Source: Acidobacteriota bacterium (GTDB lineage Bacteria; Acidobacteriota; Terriglobia; Terriglobales; Acidobacteriaceae). From it: a stretch of DNA of 64,000 nucleotides. The DNA is taken from contig JAJYVU010000001.1 of the NCBI GenBank assembly GCA_021791875.1, positions 124,001 through 188,000 on the forward strand. Direction: 5' to 3'. A model generated the notes under the pieces. That model was not told where the DNA came from and ran no database searches. It saw nothing but the letters and a program-made list of their open reading frames with translations. A program made the position numbers and the translations under genes. Of this stretch, positions 1 through 9,741 are shown piece after piece (the stretch's first letter is position 1; each line of letters opens with the position of its first letter).

Positions 1-1197
<1,197 letters not shown>

Positions 1198-1341
1198 AGT
1201 GCTGATTCCTTATTTCGGCATTACTTTTTTGGGCGGTAGCGGATGACATAAGCCGCGCCCGCGTTGCCCATGAAGCCACCCCACCAGATGGAGGGATGCA
1301 GGCTGAAGAGAACGGGAGTTGGATAGGGTGGATGGGCCAGA

Positions 1342-1473
1342 TCACAGAGGCCCATGTTTGTCGTGTTCTTTGAAAATTCCGACGGCGCCGTAGATCAAGC
1401 CTGCCAGTTCGGACCCGGCCCTGGGTTTGGTGGTGTAGAGAAGCCTGGCTGTGCTCGACCGTAGCTTGTAGTT
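1342..1473 (-). pseudogene. Decayed C-terminal remnant of a sodium:solute symporter
   Basis: Directly after the stop of the sugar porter, in the same frame, the minus strand reads on without a start as 43 codons containing LLYTTKPRAGSELAGLIYG, ending with a TGA at 1342-1344. The pattern of TKP followed by ELAGLIYG is typical of the cytoplasmic tail of SSS-family Na+/sugar symporters. A further short piece in another frame (PSIWWGGFMGNAGAAYV, down to about 1214) could be the shifted end of the same gene. I infer that an SSS transporter once sat between the porter and the isomerase and was deleted. The similarity is judged by eye only. Confidence 0.35.
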
Positions 1474-2871
1474 TCATGTGGTCTCCGGCCTTGCCTCAAT
1501 TTCTTCCAGTGTGCGGCCACGCGTCTCGGGGACCCACAAACGGATAAAGATGACGCCAAACACGCACACGGCCCCAAAGATCGCAAAGACGGCATACTCG
1601 GACATCGCGGAAGCCATGATCGGGAACAAGAGCCCCACCAGGAACGACCCAATCCAGTTGAACGAGGATGCCAATCCTGTGCCTGAGCCGCGAATCGACA
1701 ATGGAAATATTTCGCCGACTATCACCCAGGTCAAAGGCGCCCATGTGAACGAGTACAGTGCCACATAGATGCTCAGAAACACTACGACCGTGTTGCCGCC
1801 CAACGACGGCATCAGCATGTGCAGTAGTGCAGGCGCGATGAAGGAAATCGCCATGATGATGCCGCCAACAGTCAGCAAGGTGCGGCGGTTGATATTGTCA
1901 GCCAACAGTAGAAAGAATAGCGATCCTAATACGAGGATAGCGCCTTCCAGCATGGGCCACATCAATGCCGAATGCGTCGACGCGCCGCTCAGCCGCTGCA
2001 CGATGAGCGGCAAGTAATAGAATATGGCGTTGGCGCCCTGAAACTGCTGCAATGCAGCAACGCCCAGACCAGCTACTATGAGTGGTCGATAGTGCGGCTG
2101 CAAGAATGCTTTGTAATGTCCTTTGGTCCGTTCTTGTTCGTTTTCGTTTTGTACAGTTCGTCGAATATCCTGCAGCTCGTCCTCGAGGTGCCATCGTTCC
2201 GGCCGGATCGTCGTGAGAATCTGTCTGGCCTCGTCGATAAGACCGTGGCTAACCAGGAAACGAGGAGACTCGGGTAACTCAAGCGTGCCAAGGAAAAGAA
2301 TGATTGCCGGAACGACCGCGGCACCGAGCATGATGCGCCAGCTCCAGGTCGCAGACAAGCTATCCAGGAAAAAGTCCGCGACATAGGAGAGAAGCATCCC
2401 AGTGACAATCATGACCTGATTGAGACCTGACAAGCGACCACGGACATCGGCTGGGGCCATCTCTGACAGGTAGGCAGGCACCAGCGCAGAGGCAGCACCG
2501 ACCGCCCAGCCGAGGATGATGCGCGCGGCTACGAGATAAGCCACGCCATTATCCGGTGCTATTGCCGAAAATGCTGCTCCTGCTATGAAAACCAGCGATG
2601 CAATCAGAATCAGCCGACGGCGGCCATATCGGTCTGCCAGACGCCCCGCCATAGCGCCACCAAGAATGGCGCCCAACATCACCGCCGAAGTGATCAAGCC
2701 GAGATCGACTGGGCTGTTCTGCAAATTCCATCGCTGCTGGAGGATCGGCAGAGCGCCCGTCATCACGCCAATGTCGTACCCGAACAAGATGCCGCCAAAG
2801 GCACCAAAAAAGTAGATGAACGCCAGGTTTCGCCTTCTTTTTTTGCCGATAGCTGGATCGCTTGTTGACAT
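1474..2871 (-). CDS. MFS sugar porter (AraE/XylE/GalP type)
   Basis: A 12-helix major facilitator protein that probably takes up pentose in symport with protons. Signatures seen: GYDIGVMTGAL in helix 1, RLADRYGRRR in the loop between helices 2 and 3, PESPRFL after helix 6 and PETRGRTLEEIE at the C-terminus, the classic sugar porter set. Length is 465 residues, normal for the family. I chose the ATG at 2871 because AAGGA sits five bases upstream; an in-frame ATG at 2889 (MHPIRN) lacks a ribosome binding site. It lies between araD and the FucI-type isomerase on the same strand, which supports L-arabinose as substrate. A LacI-type palindrome lies 122 bp upstream. Confidence 0.9.
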   Translation of the reverse strand: MSTSDPAIGKKRRRNLAFIYFFGAFGGILFGYDIGVMTGALPILQQRWNLQNSPVDLGLITSAVMLGAILGGAMAGRLADRYGRRRLILIASLVFIAGAAFSAIAPDNGVAYLVAARIILGWAVGAASALVPAYLSEMAPADVRGRLSGLNQVMIVTGMLLSYVADFFLDSLSATWSWRIMLGAAVVPAIILFLGTLELPESPRFLVSHGLIDEARQILTTIRPERWHLEDELQDIRRTVQNENEQERTKGHYKAFLQPHYRPLIVAGLGVAALQQFQGANAIFYYLPLIVQRLSGASTHSALMWPMLEGAILVLGSLFFLLLADNINRRTLLTVGGIIMAISFIAPALLHMLMPSLGGNTVVVFLSIYVALYSFTWAPLTWVIVGEIFPLSIRGSGTGLASSFNWIGSFLVGLLFPIMASAMSEYAVFAIFGAVCVFGVIFIRLWVPETRGRTLEEIEARPETT

Positions 2872-2992
2872 ATTCCTTATGGGGTGCATCAGTCCGGAGT
2901 CCTCACATTTGATCGAAATCGAAACGCGCCATGGCCGGCGGGATTCATTTTTCTTGTCCGTAGGTGGCCTTTAAGTCGTGCCTGCCAGAAGT

Positions 2993-3004
2993 GGAAACAT
3001 TCCC
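2993..3004. promoter_or_regulatory. LacI-type operator-like site upstream of sugar porter
   Basis: GGAAACATTCCC is a near palindrome with the GGAAA / TTCCC half sites of LacI-family operators. It lies in the 230-bp gap between araD and the porter gene and resembles the sites at 3816, 3971, 6216 and 6326. Binding is inferred. Confidence 0.35.
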
Positions 3005-3101
3005 CAATCACCTGCAATCGAAATGTGCGGAACTAAAGCAAAAGAGCGCTCAAGAAACGGTAACAGAAATCCGGTGTATTTCGCTTAGATAAAGGGATTT
3101 T

Positions 3102-3788
3102 CTATTGACCATATGTGGCTTTTGCTCCATGTTTCCGGAAATAGTGCCTGTCCTGCAATGCCTGAGAGATCGTGCGGTAGTCCGCATTGATGCTTACCGT
3201 ATAAAACGCCATTCGTGCCACCGTTTCCAATAACGCTGCGTTATGGGCGGCATCGAGAACATTCTTGCCCCAGGTAAAGGGAGCATGCCCGGCCACGAGA
3301 ACACCGGGAACAGCGAGCGGATCCAGTTGGCGAAAGCGGCGGGCAATGGCAACGCCAGTATTCAATACGTAATCGCCATTAATCTCCTCATCCGTGAGGT
3401 CGTCGGTGACCGGAATCTCGCCATAGAAGTAGTCTGCGTGTGTGGTGCCGAGGGGAGGGATGGGCATTCTGGCCTGTGCCCAAGCGGTCGCGAATTCGGA
3501 GTGGGTATGGGTAACGCCACCGATGGAGAGGAATTCCTTGTAGAGCAAGAGGTGGGTAGCGAGGTCAGAAGATGGTTTGAGGGAGCCTTCGACGATCTTG
3601 CCATCGAGATCGGTCACGACCATGTCTTCCGGCTGGAGTTTTTCGTAGGGAACTCCGCTGGGTTTGATAGCGACGAGTCCTTCATCGCGGTCGATTCCGC
3701 TGGCGTTTCCGAAAGTGAAGACGACCAATCCCTGGCGTACGAGGTCCAGATTGGCTTCGAGGACTTGCTCTTTAAGTTGGTGCAGCAT
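3102..3788 (-). CDS. araD: L-ribulose-5-phosphate 4-epimerase
   Basis: Class II aldolase-fold enzyme that converts L-ribulose 5-phosphate to D-xylulose 5-phosphate, feeding L-arabinose into the pentose phosphate pathway. At 228 residues it has the normal length. The zinc site is visible: GGVTHTH gives His94 and His96, AGHAPF gives His168, and SSD gives Asp75 of the proton-transfer set. The phosphate-binding FGNASG (about 26-31) and KPSG (42-45) loops are also present, as are the C-terminal HYFRKHG and TYGQ. It is the first gene of the minus-strand arabinose operon, divergent from the arabinofuranosidase with a 210-bp control region between them. Confidence 0.95.
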   Translation of the reverse strand: MLHQLKEQVLEANLDLVRQGLVVFTFGNASGIDRDEGLVAIKPSGVPYEKLQPEDMVVTDLDGKIVEGSLKPSSDLATHLLLYKEFLSIGGVTHTHSEFATAWAQARMPIPPLGTTHADYFYGEIPVTDDLTDEEINGDYVLNTGVAIARRFRQLDPLAVPGVLVAGHAPFTWGKNVLDAAHNAALLETVARMAFYTVSINADYRTISQALQDRHYFRKHGAKATYGQ

Positions 3789-3815
3789 CCGATGTCCAGT
3801 CTACGGTGTGAGTTG

Positions 3816-3829
3816 GGAAAACATTTACC
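3816..3829. promoter_or_regulatory. LacI-type operator-like site upstream of araD
   Basis: GGAAAACATTTACC, 28 bp upstream of the araD start. Its reverse complement begins GGTAAATGTTTTCC and shares GTAAATGTTT with the site at 6326 in front of the LacI-type gene. Confidence 0.4.
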
Positions 3830-3867
3830 AGAAACGGCATGGGTGAGGTTAAGCGTCCCGTCATGCG

Positions 3868-3897
3868 TTGTCAATAGCCTAAACCATCCTGTATAGA
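3868..3897 (+). promoter_or_regulatory. Predicted sigma-70-like promoter for the arabinofuranosidase gene
   Basis: TTGTCA (3868-3873) and TATAGA (3892-3897) are separated by 18 bp and point towards the GH51 gene, leaving a leader of about 95 nt that contains the palindrome at 3971. Predicted from motif match and spacing only. Confidence 0.4.
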
Positions 3898-3970
3898 GCC
3901 GGAATTCGATAATCCCCATTGCCGCCCGAGCAAGAAGCCTGAAACGTGCAGAAAGGAGTACACTCTCGGA

Positions 3971-3982
3971 TGAAACGTTTCC
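3971..3982. promoter_or_regulatory. LacI-type operator-like palindrome upstream of GH51 gene
   Basis: TGAAACGTTTCC contains the perfect palindrome GAAACGTTTC (3972-3981), the classic LacI/GalR-family operator core with a central CG. It overlaps the 5' leader just before the ribosome binding site GGAGG of the arabinofuranosidase gene, a position suited to roadblock repression. Confidence 0.55.
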
Positions 3983-3998
3983 CGGAGGTTGTTGATAC

Positions 3999-5951
3999 AT
4001 GAATTTTCGCCTGCCATTCCGAGCCGGATTAACGGTTGCGGCACTCGTGGGTGCCTCGATTGCTGCGTTTGCGCAAACGCCCGCGTCTGCAAGCGGATCC
4101 GCTGAACTTACGGTGCAGTATAACCACCCATTACATGCGGTCAGTCCAACACTTTATGGACTCATGACGGAAGAGATCAATCACTCGTATGATGGGGGGC
4201 TGTATGCGGAGCTGATTCGCGATCGCACGTTTTTCAATCGGGAGCATCACGATTTCAGGAAGATATGGAACCTGGATCAGAACGCGGAAGACGGAATATC
4301 GATTTCGGTGGACGATCAAACAGGGCCAAGCGATGCCTTGCCCTACAGCCTGAAGCTGACAGCGGCCAAGGCAAGTCCCTCAGATCCAGGCGGAGTGGAT
4401 AACCCCGGCTACTGGGGTGTGCCGGTCTGGCCGAACACGACGTACCATGCCTCTATTTATCTGAAGGCTGCAGGCGATGACAATCCAGGGCCGGTGACGA
4501 TGGCCATCGTGAACAAGGAAACCGGCAAGGTGATGGCCAGCGCGACCTTCCCCGCTGCCGGAGCTGCATGGAAGCAGTATACGGCGACCATGCGGACGGG
4601 AAACGTTGCCGAATCGGAGAACAACTTTGTTCGCGTCACGGTGAGCCATCCCGGATCGGTGCTGATGAACGTGGTGTCGCTATTTCCGCCCACTTACGAC
4701 AACCAGAAGAATGGCGACCGCATTGACCTGATGCAGAAGATGGCAGCGATGCACCCGACATTCCTGCGCTTCCCAGGAGGCAACTATCTCGAAGGCAACA
4801 CGCTGGCCGACTGGTATGACTGGAAGATCACGATTGGTCCGATTGTGGATCGGCCAACGCATCCGAGCCCGTGGGGTTATCAGTCGTCGGATGGAATGGG
4901 CCTTCTGGAATTTCTGGAGTGGTGCCAGGATTTGCACATGCAGCCGGTGCTGGCCGTATATGCCGGTTATGCACTGGACCGCCAGCATATTCCGCCGGGA
5001 CCCGAACTCGAGCCGTATGTGAAGGACGCGCTGGAGGAAATTCAATATGTGACGGGCAGCACTTCGACGAAGTGGGGCGCGGTGCGTGCGCGTGACGGTC
5101 ATCCGGCGCCGTTCCATCTGAAGTACGTAGAGATCGGAAACGAGGACTTCTTTGACCCATCGCACAGCTACAGTGGATCGCACGGGCGCTTTGCCCAGTT
5201 TGCGCGTGCGATTCGCAAGGCATATCCGAATCTCAAGCTGATTGCGACGATGCCGGTGAAGGGAGATGTGCAGCCGGATGTGGTGGATGATCACTTCTAT
5301 CGCACGCCCCAGGAATTCCTTAACGACACGCATCACTATGACAAGATGAGTCGGAAGGGGCCGAAAATCTTCGTTGGCGAGTGGGCAACGATGGAAGGAT
5401 CCCCGACGCCGGACTTTGGTGCCGCGCTGAGCGACGCGGCATGGATGACCGGGCTGGAGCGGAACAGCGATCTGGTGATTATGGCCAGTTATGCGCCGTT
5501 GTTTGTGAACGTCAATCCGATGGCTGCGCAGTGGGGCACCAATCTGATTGGCTACGACTCAATGCATAGCTATGGTTCGCCGAGCTACTATGCGCAGGTG
5601 ATGTTCAGCAAATACCTCGGCAACCAGGTTGTGGCGTCGAAGCTGACAGGAGCGGGGCCGCTGTGCTTTGAGTCCGTTACTCGGGATGAGGCCACGCACA
5701 CCCTGTATGTGAAAGTCGTGAACGCGTCGCCGAAGGCGCAGCCGCTGACCCTGCACATTGAGGGCGCGGGAGAGGTGGCGCACAGCGGAACGCTGGTGAC
5801 GTTGGAGGCGAAAAGCACGCACGCCACCAATACGATCACGGATCCGCGGAACGTGGTACCGCACACCGAGGAGGTGAACTGGTTCGGTTCGGACGTGCAT
5901 CGTACGTTCGCGCCGTACTCCATCAATGTGATCGAGATGCACGTGCAGTAA
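3999..5951 (+). CDS. Exported GH51 alpha-L-arabinofuranosidase
   Basis: Releases terminal L-arabinose from arabinan and arabinoxylan outside the cytoplasm. Residues 1-25 form a signal peptide ending AAFAQ. A carbohydrate-binding-like beta region (about 100-230) precedes the TIM barrel with FLRFPGGNYLEG. The acid/base glutamate is in GNEDFF (Glu382) and the nucleophile in VGEWATMEG (Glu461), as expected for GH51. A C-terminal beta domain follows. The length of 650 residues fits the larger bacterial members. A GGAGG ribosome binding site lies about ten bases before the ATG. The gene diverges from araD and is followed by a strong hairpin at 5977, so it is probably transcribed alone. Confidence 0.92.
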   Translation: MNFRLPFRAGLTVAALVGASIAAFAQTPASASGSAELTVQYNHPLHAVSPTLYGLMTEEINHSYDGGLYAELIRDRTFFNREHHDFRKIWNLDQNAEDGISISVDDQTGPSDALPYSLKLTAAKASPSDPGGVDNPGYWGVPVWPNTTYHASIYLKAAGDDNPGPVTMAIVNKETGKVMASATFPAAGAAWKQYTATMRTGNVAESENNFVRVTVSHPGSVLMNVVSLFPPTYDNQKNGDRIDLMQKMAAMHPTFLRFPGGNYLEGNTLADWYDWKITIGPIVDRPTHPSPWGYQSSDGMGLLEFLEWCQDLHMQPVLAVYAGYALDRQHIPPGPELEPYVKDALEEIQYVTGSTSTKWGAVRARDGHPAPFHLKYVEIGNEDFFDPSHSYSGSHGRFAQFARAIRKAYPNLKLIATMPVKGDVQPDVVDDHFYRTPQEFLNDTHHYDKMSRKGPKIFVGEWATMEGSPTPDFGAALSDAAWMTGLERNSDLVIMASYAPLFVNVNPMAAQWGTNLIGYDSMHSYGSPSYYAQVMFSKYLGNQVVASKLTGAGPLCFESVTRDEATHTLYVKVVNASPKAQPLTLHIEGAGEVAHSGTLVTLEAKSTHATNTITDPRNVVPHTEEVNWFGSDVHRTFAPYSINVIEMHVQ

Positions 5952-5976
5952 TCTGCATGCATGCTTTTTCCAGCAG

Positions 5977-6016
5977 ATAGAGCTGCGGCACGCCATCGCT
6001 CCGCAGCTCTATTTCA
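5977..6016 (+). terminator. Strong hairpin terminator after GH51 gene
   Basis: A perfect 12-bp stem, ATAGAGCTGCGG (5977-5988) pairing with CCGCAGCTCTAT (6001-6012), has a 12-nt loop and is followed by TTTC. It begins 25 bases after the arabinofuranosidase stop. The U-tract is short, so efficiency is uncertain. Confidence 0.6.
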
Positions 6017-6215
6017 CATAATGGCTCACCAGGCTGCCCGTCACGCCTGACGGTAACCTTTCCGTCTGGCTGCCTGACCGATGGATACTGGATCAGAATG
6101 CAAGACTCGCTACACTCCAGTAGAAGAACACTCGGGGCGTGATAAACGGCGGTTCACGCAGCAACCAGTTTGCGGCTTACCGGCGCATTGATAGGGGGAC
6201 GGGTTGCCAGGGGTG

Positions 6216-6227
6216 GTAATCGTTTAC
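6216..6227. promoter_or_regulatory. LacI-type operator-like site upstream of the regulator gene
   Basis: GTAATCGTTTAC is a near palindrome around CG with one mismatch, matching LacI-family half sites GTAAA/TTTAC. It lies 213 bp before the chosen regulator start and suggests autoregulation. Confidence 0.45.
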
Positions 6228-6325
6228 ACCCGGCGAGATGACAAGTCGATGACAACAAGCTCGTACAACAATAGAGCTTGTCAAGCACCGCTGTGAAGTG
6301 AAAGGATATCCTGCGTTGTAAAGAA

Positions 6326-6337
6326 GTAAATGTTTCC
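6326..6337. promoter_or_regulatory. Second LacI-type operator-like site upstream of the regulator gene
   Basis: GTAAATGTTTCC, with half sites GTAAA and TTTCC, 102 bp before the regulator start; nearly the reverse complement of the site at 3816 in front of araD. Confidence 0.45.
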
Positions 6338-6439
6338 TTGTTCAGACATTGAACCGTGTCAAAGTATGCAGGCCGTGACATGGGGTCGAATTCGGCTTCG
6401 CAGTGTGTAGACTTCTGGGGTCGGGGGATCGTGGCAATT

Positions 6440-7525
6440 ATGCCGAGAAAATCAAATGGCTCGAAAAAGAGAGAGGGTCAGACGCCGGAACGGCTCGATA
6501 TTCGAACGATTGCGCGGCTGGCCAACGTGTCGATTGCCACGGTTTCCCGCACGATGAACCGAGTCCCAACCGTCAATCCAAAGCTTGCGAAGCGAGTGTG
6601 GGAAGTCATCGAAGAGCTGAATTATTTTCCTAACACGCAGGCGAGAGCGCTGGTTTCAGGCCGAAGCAGGATTTTCGGGCTGATTGTTTCGGAAATTACC
6701 AATCCATTTTTCCCGGAGCTGATTCAGGGTTTTGAGGACGTAGCGATTGAGCATGGTTATGAGGTTCTGATCAGCTCTACGAACTATGATCCGAAACGGA
6801 TGGCGCAGAGCATCCGACGAATGATCGAGCGCAAGGTGGAAGGCGTGGCGATCATGACATTTGGTATCGAGGAACCTCTGCTGGAGCAACTGGCCCAGCG
6901 GAATATTCCGATGGTGTTTGTGGATGTGGGGCCGGAGCGACCGGGCGTGAGCGTGTTGAAGGTGGATTATCATCACGGGATCCGGCAAGGTGTGCAGCAT
7001 CTGGCAGCGCTGGGACACAGGAAGATCGCGTTCATTGCGGGACCGGCACGTCTTCACTCCGCCAAGTCTCGTCTGGCGGCCTTTATGCGGTCGGCGAAGG
7101 AGTGTGGAATTACGCCGGCGCCCGAATGGATCAAAGAAGGCGATCACACGCTGGAAGGCGGGACGCGTGCCATGGAGCAACTGTTAGAGAGCAAAGATTT
7201 GCCGACAGCGGTGATGTGCTCGAACGACATGACGGCGATCGGCGTGTTGCACCAGCTGTATCGGGCAAAGATGAATGTGCCCGATGAGTTTTCTGTGATC
7301 GGGTTCGACAACATTCATATTGCCGAGGTCACGATTCCACCCCTGACAACGATTCGCATGTCGCGTTTCGATCTGGCGCGTGCCGCGGTTGCGGCGTTGC
7401 GGGCTGCCGTGGAGGAGTCAGAGCATCCGGCTCAGCGCGAGTACAACATTACGACGGAACTGGTGGTTCGCGAGTCGACGTCATTTCCGCGCGGGACGAT
7501 GATGCACTTGCGCGAGAGCAAGTAA
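6440..7525 (+). CDS. LacI-family transcriptional regulator
   Basis: A sugar-responsive repressor. Near residues 20-70 there is a LacI helix-turn-helix (IRTIARLANVSIATVSRTMN) and hinge helix with NTQARALVSGRS, followed by a periplasmic-binding-protein-like effector domain (IFGLIVSEITNPFFPEL, GFDNIHIAEVTIPPLTTIRM). I chose the ATG at 6440 (MPRKSNG) because it leaves about 18 residues before the HTH and has GGGGGA 11 nt upstream; the frame stays open to 6356. At 361 residues its length is normal. Its place between the two arabinan hydrolase genes, and palindromes before each arm, make it the likely regulator of the whole arabinose region. The effector is unknown. Confidence 0.92.
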   Translation: MPRKSNGSKKREGQTPERLDIRTIARLANVSIATVSRTMNRVPTVNPKLAKRVWEVIEELNYFPNTQARALVSGRSRIFGLIVSEITNPFFPELIQGFEDVAIEHGYEVLISSTNYDPKRMAQSIRRMIERKVEGVAIMTFGIEEPLLEQLAQRNIPMVFVDVGPERPGVSVLKVDYHHGIRQGVQHLAALGHRKIAFIAGPARLHSAKSRLAAFMRSAKECGITPAPEWIKEGDHTLEGGTRAMEQLLESKDLPTAVMCSNDMTAIGVLHQLYRAKMNVPDEFSVIGFDNIHIAEVTIPPLTTIRMSRFDLARAAVAALRAAVEESEHPAQREYNITTELVVRESTSFPRGTMMHLRESK

Positions 7526-7588
7526 GGCGCCGGGACCTTACGTTCAGCAAGTACGTTATCTGATACCAGGCATTCCCAGGAGAATCCA

Positions 7589-8623
7589 ATGATTCGATCG
7601 CTCACGACGATGTTCGTTGTGGCCTTTGTGCTGATCTGCGTGCGTGCGGAGGCTCAGGCTCCGCATGTGTACCACGTGACAGGAGCAGTGGCTTATACGC
7701 ATGATCCTTCGATCATTCGGGAAGGCAAGACCTGGTACGTGTTTGCGACTGGGAAGGCGCCGGAAGGCGGGCAGTTGCCGATCCGGTGCTCGACGAATCT
7801 GATTGACTGGAAGTTTTGCGGGCAAGTGTTTCCGGGGATTCCGGCATGGATCAGGAAACGGAGCCCGGGTACCGAGGCGCTGTGGGCGCCTGATATATCC
7901 CATGAAGACCATGAATACCGGCTGTATTATGCCTATTCGCTGTTTGGCAAGAACACGTCCGGGATTGCGTTGGCCGTGAATAGGACGCTGGATTCGGCCA
8001 GCCCGGAGTACCGGTGGGTGAACAAGGGGCTGGTGCTGCAGTCGACCGTCAAGGACGATTACAACGCGATTGATCCGAACTTTGTGCGCGACCGGAAGGG
8101 GCGGTCGTGGCTGGTGTTTGGGAGCTTCTGGAGCGGGATCAAGCTGCGGCGGTTGAACAAAGAAGGGCTGGTCTCGAAGGAGCATACGAAGCTGTACTCG
8201 CTGGCGCGGAGAGCGGAGCCTGCGCATCCAGCTCCGGCGCCGAAGGGGCTGCCGCCGAATTGGGAGGCGATTGAGGCTCCCTTTATTGTGTGGCATGGCG
8301 GGTACTACTACCTGTTTACGTCGTGGGATTTGTGCTGCCGCGGGATCCACAGTACCTACCGGACGATGGTGGGGCGGTCGCGAGCGATTACCGGGCCGTA
8401 TGTGGACAAGACGGGAAAGCCACTGCTGGATGGCGGCGGGTCGGAGCTTCTGGTGGGCAATTCGCGGTGGCTGGGCCCAGGCGGTGAGAGCGTGTGGATG
8501 GGGCGGCACGGCAAGGATCTGATCATTTTTCACGCTTATAGCGCCAAGACGGGGAGGCCGTCGATGCAGTTGTCCACGCTGGTTTGGGTGGACGGGTGGC
8601 CGGAGGCGGCGCTGGAGAAATAG
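7589..8623 (+). CDS. Exported GH43 arabinan endo-1,5-alpha-L-arabinanase-like hydrolase
   Basis: Five-bladed beta-propeller glycosidase with a signal peptide (residues 1-23, ending RAEAQA). The three GH43 acidic residues are seen: Asp39 in THDPS (general base), Asp162 in NAIDPNF (pKa modulator) and Glu229 in IEAPF (general acid). YYYLFTSWDLCCRG and GPGGESV resemble arabinan endo-hydrolases of GH43 subfamilies 4-6. Length is 344 residues. AGGAGA precedes the ATG. It lies 63 bp after the LacI-type gene on the same strand and probably supplies arabino-oligosaccharides to the GH51 enzyme. An arabinosidase on other polymers is a possible alternative. Confidence 0.88.
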   Translation: MIRSLTTMFVVAFVLICVRAEAQAPHVYHVTGAVAYTHDPSIIREGKTWYVFATGKAPEGGQLPIRCSTNLIDWKFCGQVFPGIPAWIRKRSPGTEALWAPDISHEDHEYRLYYAYSLFGKNTSGIALAVNRTLDSASPEYRWVNKGLVLQSTVKDDYNAIDPNFVRDRKGRSWLVFGSFWSGIKLRRLNKEGLVSKEHTKLYSLARRAEPAHPAPAPKGLPPNWEAIEAPFIVWHGGYYYLFTSWDLCCRGIHSTYRTMVGRSRAITGPYVDKTGKPLLDGGGSELLVGNSRWLGPGGESVWMGRHGKDLIIFHAYSAKTGRPSMQLSTLVWVDGWPEAALEK

Positions 8624-8709
8624 CCGGGCTCGTGTGGGGGCTGATGCTGGGCGTTGTCGCCATGCCTGGGCTGTCGTAGGCTAATAGGTTCGGTTTTGAG
8701 GGAGAACCT

Positions 8710-9741
8710 ATGCGAGCGCTAGTGAAGAGCCGTGCGGAGCGCGGTCTGTGGCTGGAAGACGTGCCGGTGCCGGAGTACGGCATCAACGATGTGCTGATCC
8801 GGGTGAAGAAGACCGGGATTTGCGGCACGGATGTTCACATTTACCAGTGGGACGAGTGGGCCCAGCAGACGATTCCTGTCCCGATGGTGATCGGGCATGA
8901 GTTTGTGGGCGAGGTTGCCGCGGTAGGGGCGAACGTGAGCGACTTCAAGGTGGGCGACCTGGTGAGCGGCGAGGGCCACGTGGTGTGCGGGCGTTGCCGG
9001 AATTGCCTGGCGGGGCGGCGCCATCTGTGCGCGCGGACGAGCGGCGTGGGCGTGAACCGACCGGGCGCGTTTGCCGAGTTCATTTCGCTCCCGATGACCA
9101 ATATCTGGCATCACCACGAGGGCGTGCCGGAAGACGTGGCGGCGATTTTCGATCCGTTCGGGAACGCGGTTCACACGGCTCTGACATTTCCGGTGCTGGG
9201 CGAGGATGTGCTGATTACGGGCGCGGGGCCGATCGGGCTGATGTCGATTCCGATTGTGCGGAAGGCGGGCGCGCGGCACGTGGTGATTACCGATTTGAAC
9301 CCATTCCGGCTGGAGTTGGCGCGCAAGATGGGGGCGACACTGGCGCTGGATCCGAGGGAGACGCCGGTGGCCGAGGCCCAGAAACAGCTGGGGATGCTGG
9401 AGGGCTTCGACGTGGGGCTGGAAATGTCGGGCAGCCGGGCGGCGTTCGTGGAAATGATCGACAACATGTGCCACGGCGGCAAGATTGCGATCCTTGGGAT
9501 TCCAGTCAAGCCGATGGAAATTGACTGGAGGAAAGTGATCTTTAACATGATCACGATCAAAGGCATCTACGGCCGCGAGATGTATGAGACGTGGTACAAG
9601 ATGTCGGTGCTGGTCGAGTCCGGGGTGGATATTACGCCGGTGATTACGCATCGCTACTCGTACAAGGAGTTTGAGAAGGGGTTTGCGGCGATGATTGGGG
9701 GCGAGACTGGCAAGGTGGTCTTGGATTGGACCGAGTTGTAA
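8710..9741 (+). CDS. tdh: L-threonine 3-dehydrogenase
   Basis: Zinc-dependent medium-chain dehydrogenase that oxidises L-threonine to 2-amino-3-oxobutanoate with NAD+. It closely follows the E. coli Tdh pattern: Cys38, Thr40 and His43 in [12 protein letters not shown], His63-Glu64 in IGHEFVGE, structural zinc cysteines 93, 96, 99 and 107, [10 protein letters not shown], and the Rossmann GAGPIG with [11 protein letters not shown]. At 343 residues it has family length. GGGAG precedes the ATG. The partner kbl is not in the window, so the product may break down to aminoacetone or be used by a distant ligase. Although it follows the arabinan genes, a sugar alcohol substrate seems less likely given the Tdh-specific motifs. 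Confidence 0.9.
   Translation: MRALVKSRAERGLWLEDVPVPEYGINDVLIRVKKTGICGTDVHIYQWDEWAQQTIPVPMVIGHEFVGEVAAVGANVSDFKVGDLVSGEGHVVCGRCRNCLAGRRHLCARTSGVGVNRPGAFAEFISLPMTNIWHHHEGVPEDVAAIFDPFGNAVHTALTFPVLGEDVLITGAGPIGLMSIPIVRKAGARHVVITDLNPFRLELARKMGATLALDPRETPVAEAQKQLGMLEGFDVGLEMSGSRAAFVEMIDNMCHGGKIAILGIPVKPMEIDWRKVIFNMITIKGIYGREMYETWYKMSVLVESGVDITPVITHRYSYKEFEKGFAAMIGGETGKVVLDWTEL

Larger units (their letters stand above)
5952..6439. other. Intergenic region between GH51 gene and LacI-type regulator
   Basis: No gene seen in these 488 bases. It holds the terminator hairpin at 5977 and two LacI-type palindromes at 6216 and 6326, so the second half is the control region of the regulator gene. GGATATCC, an 8-bp palindrome, also occurs near 6304. 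Confidence 0.6.
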
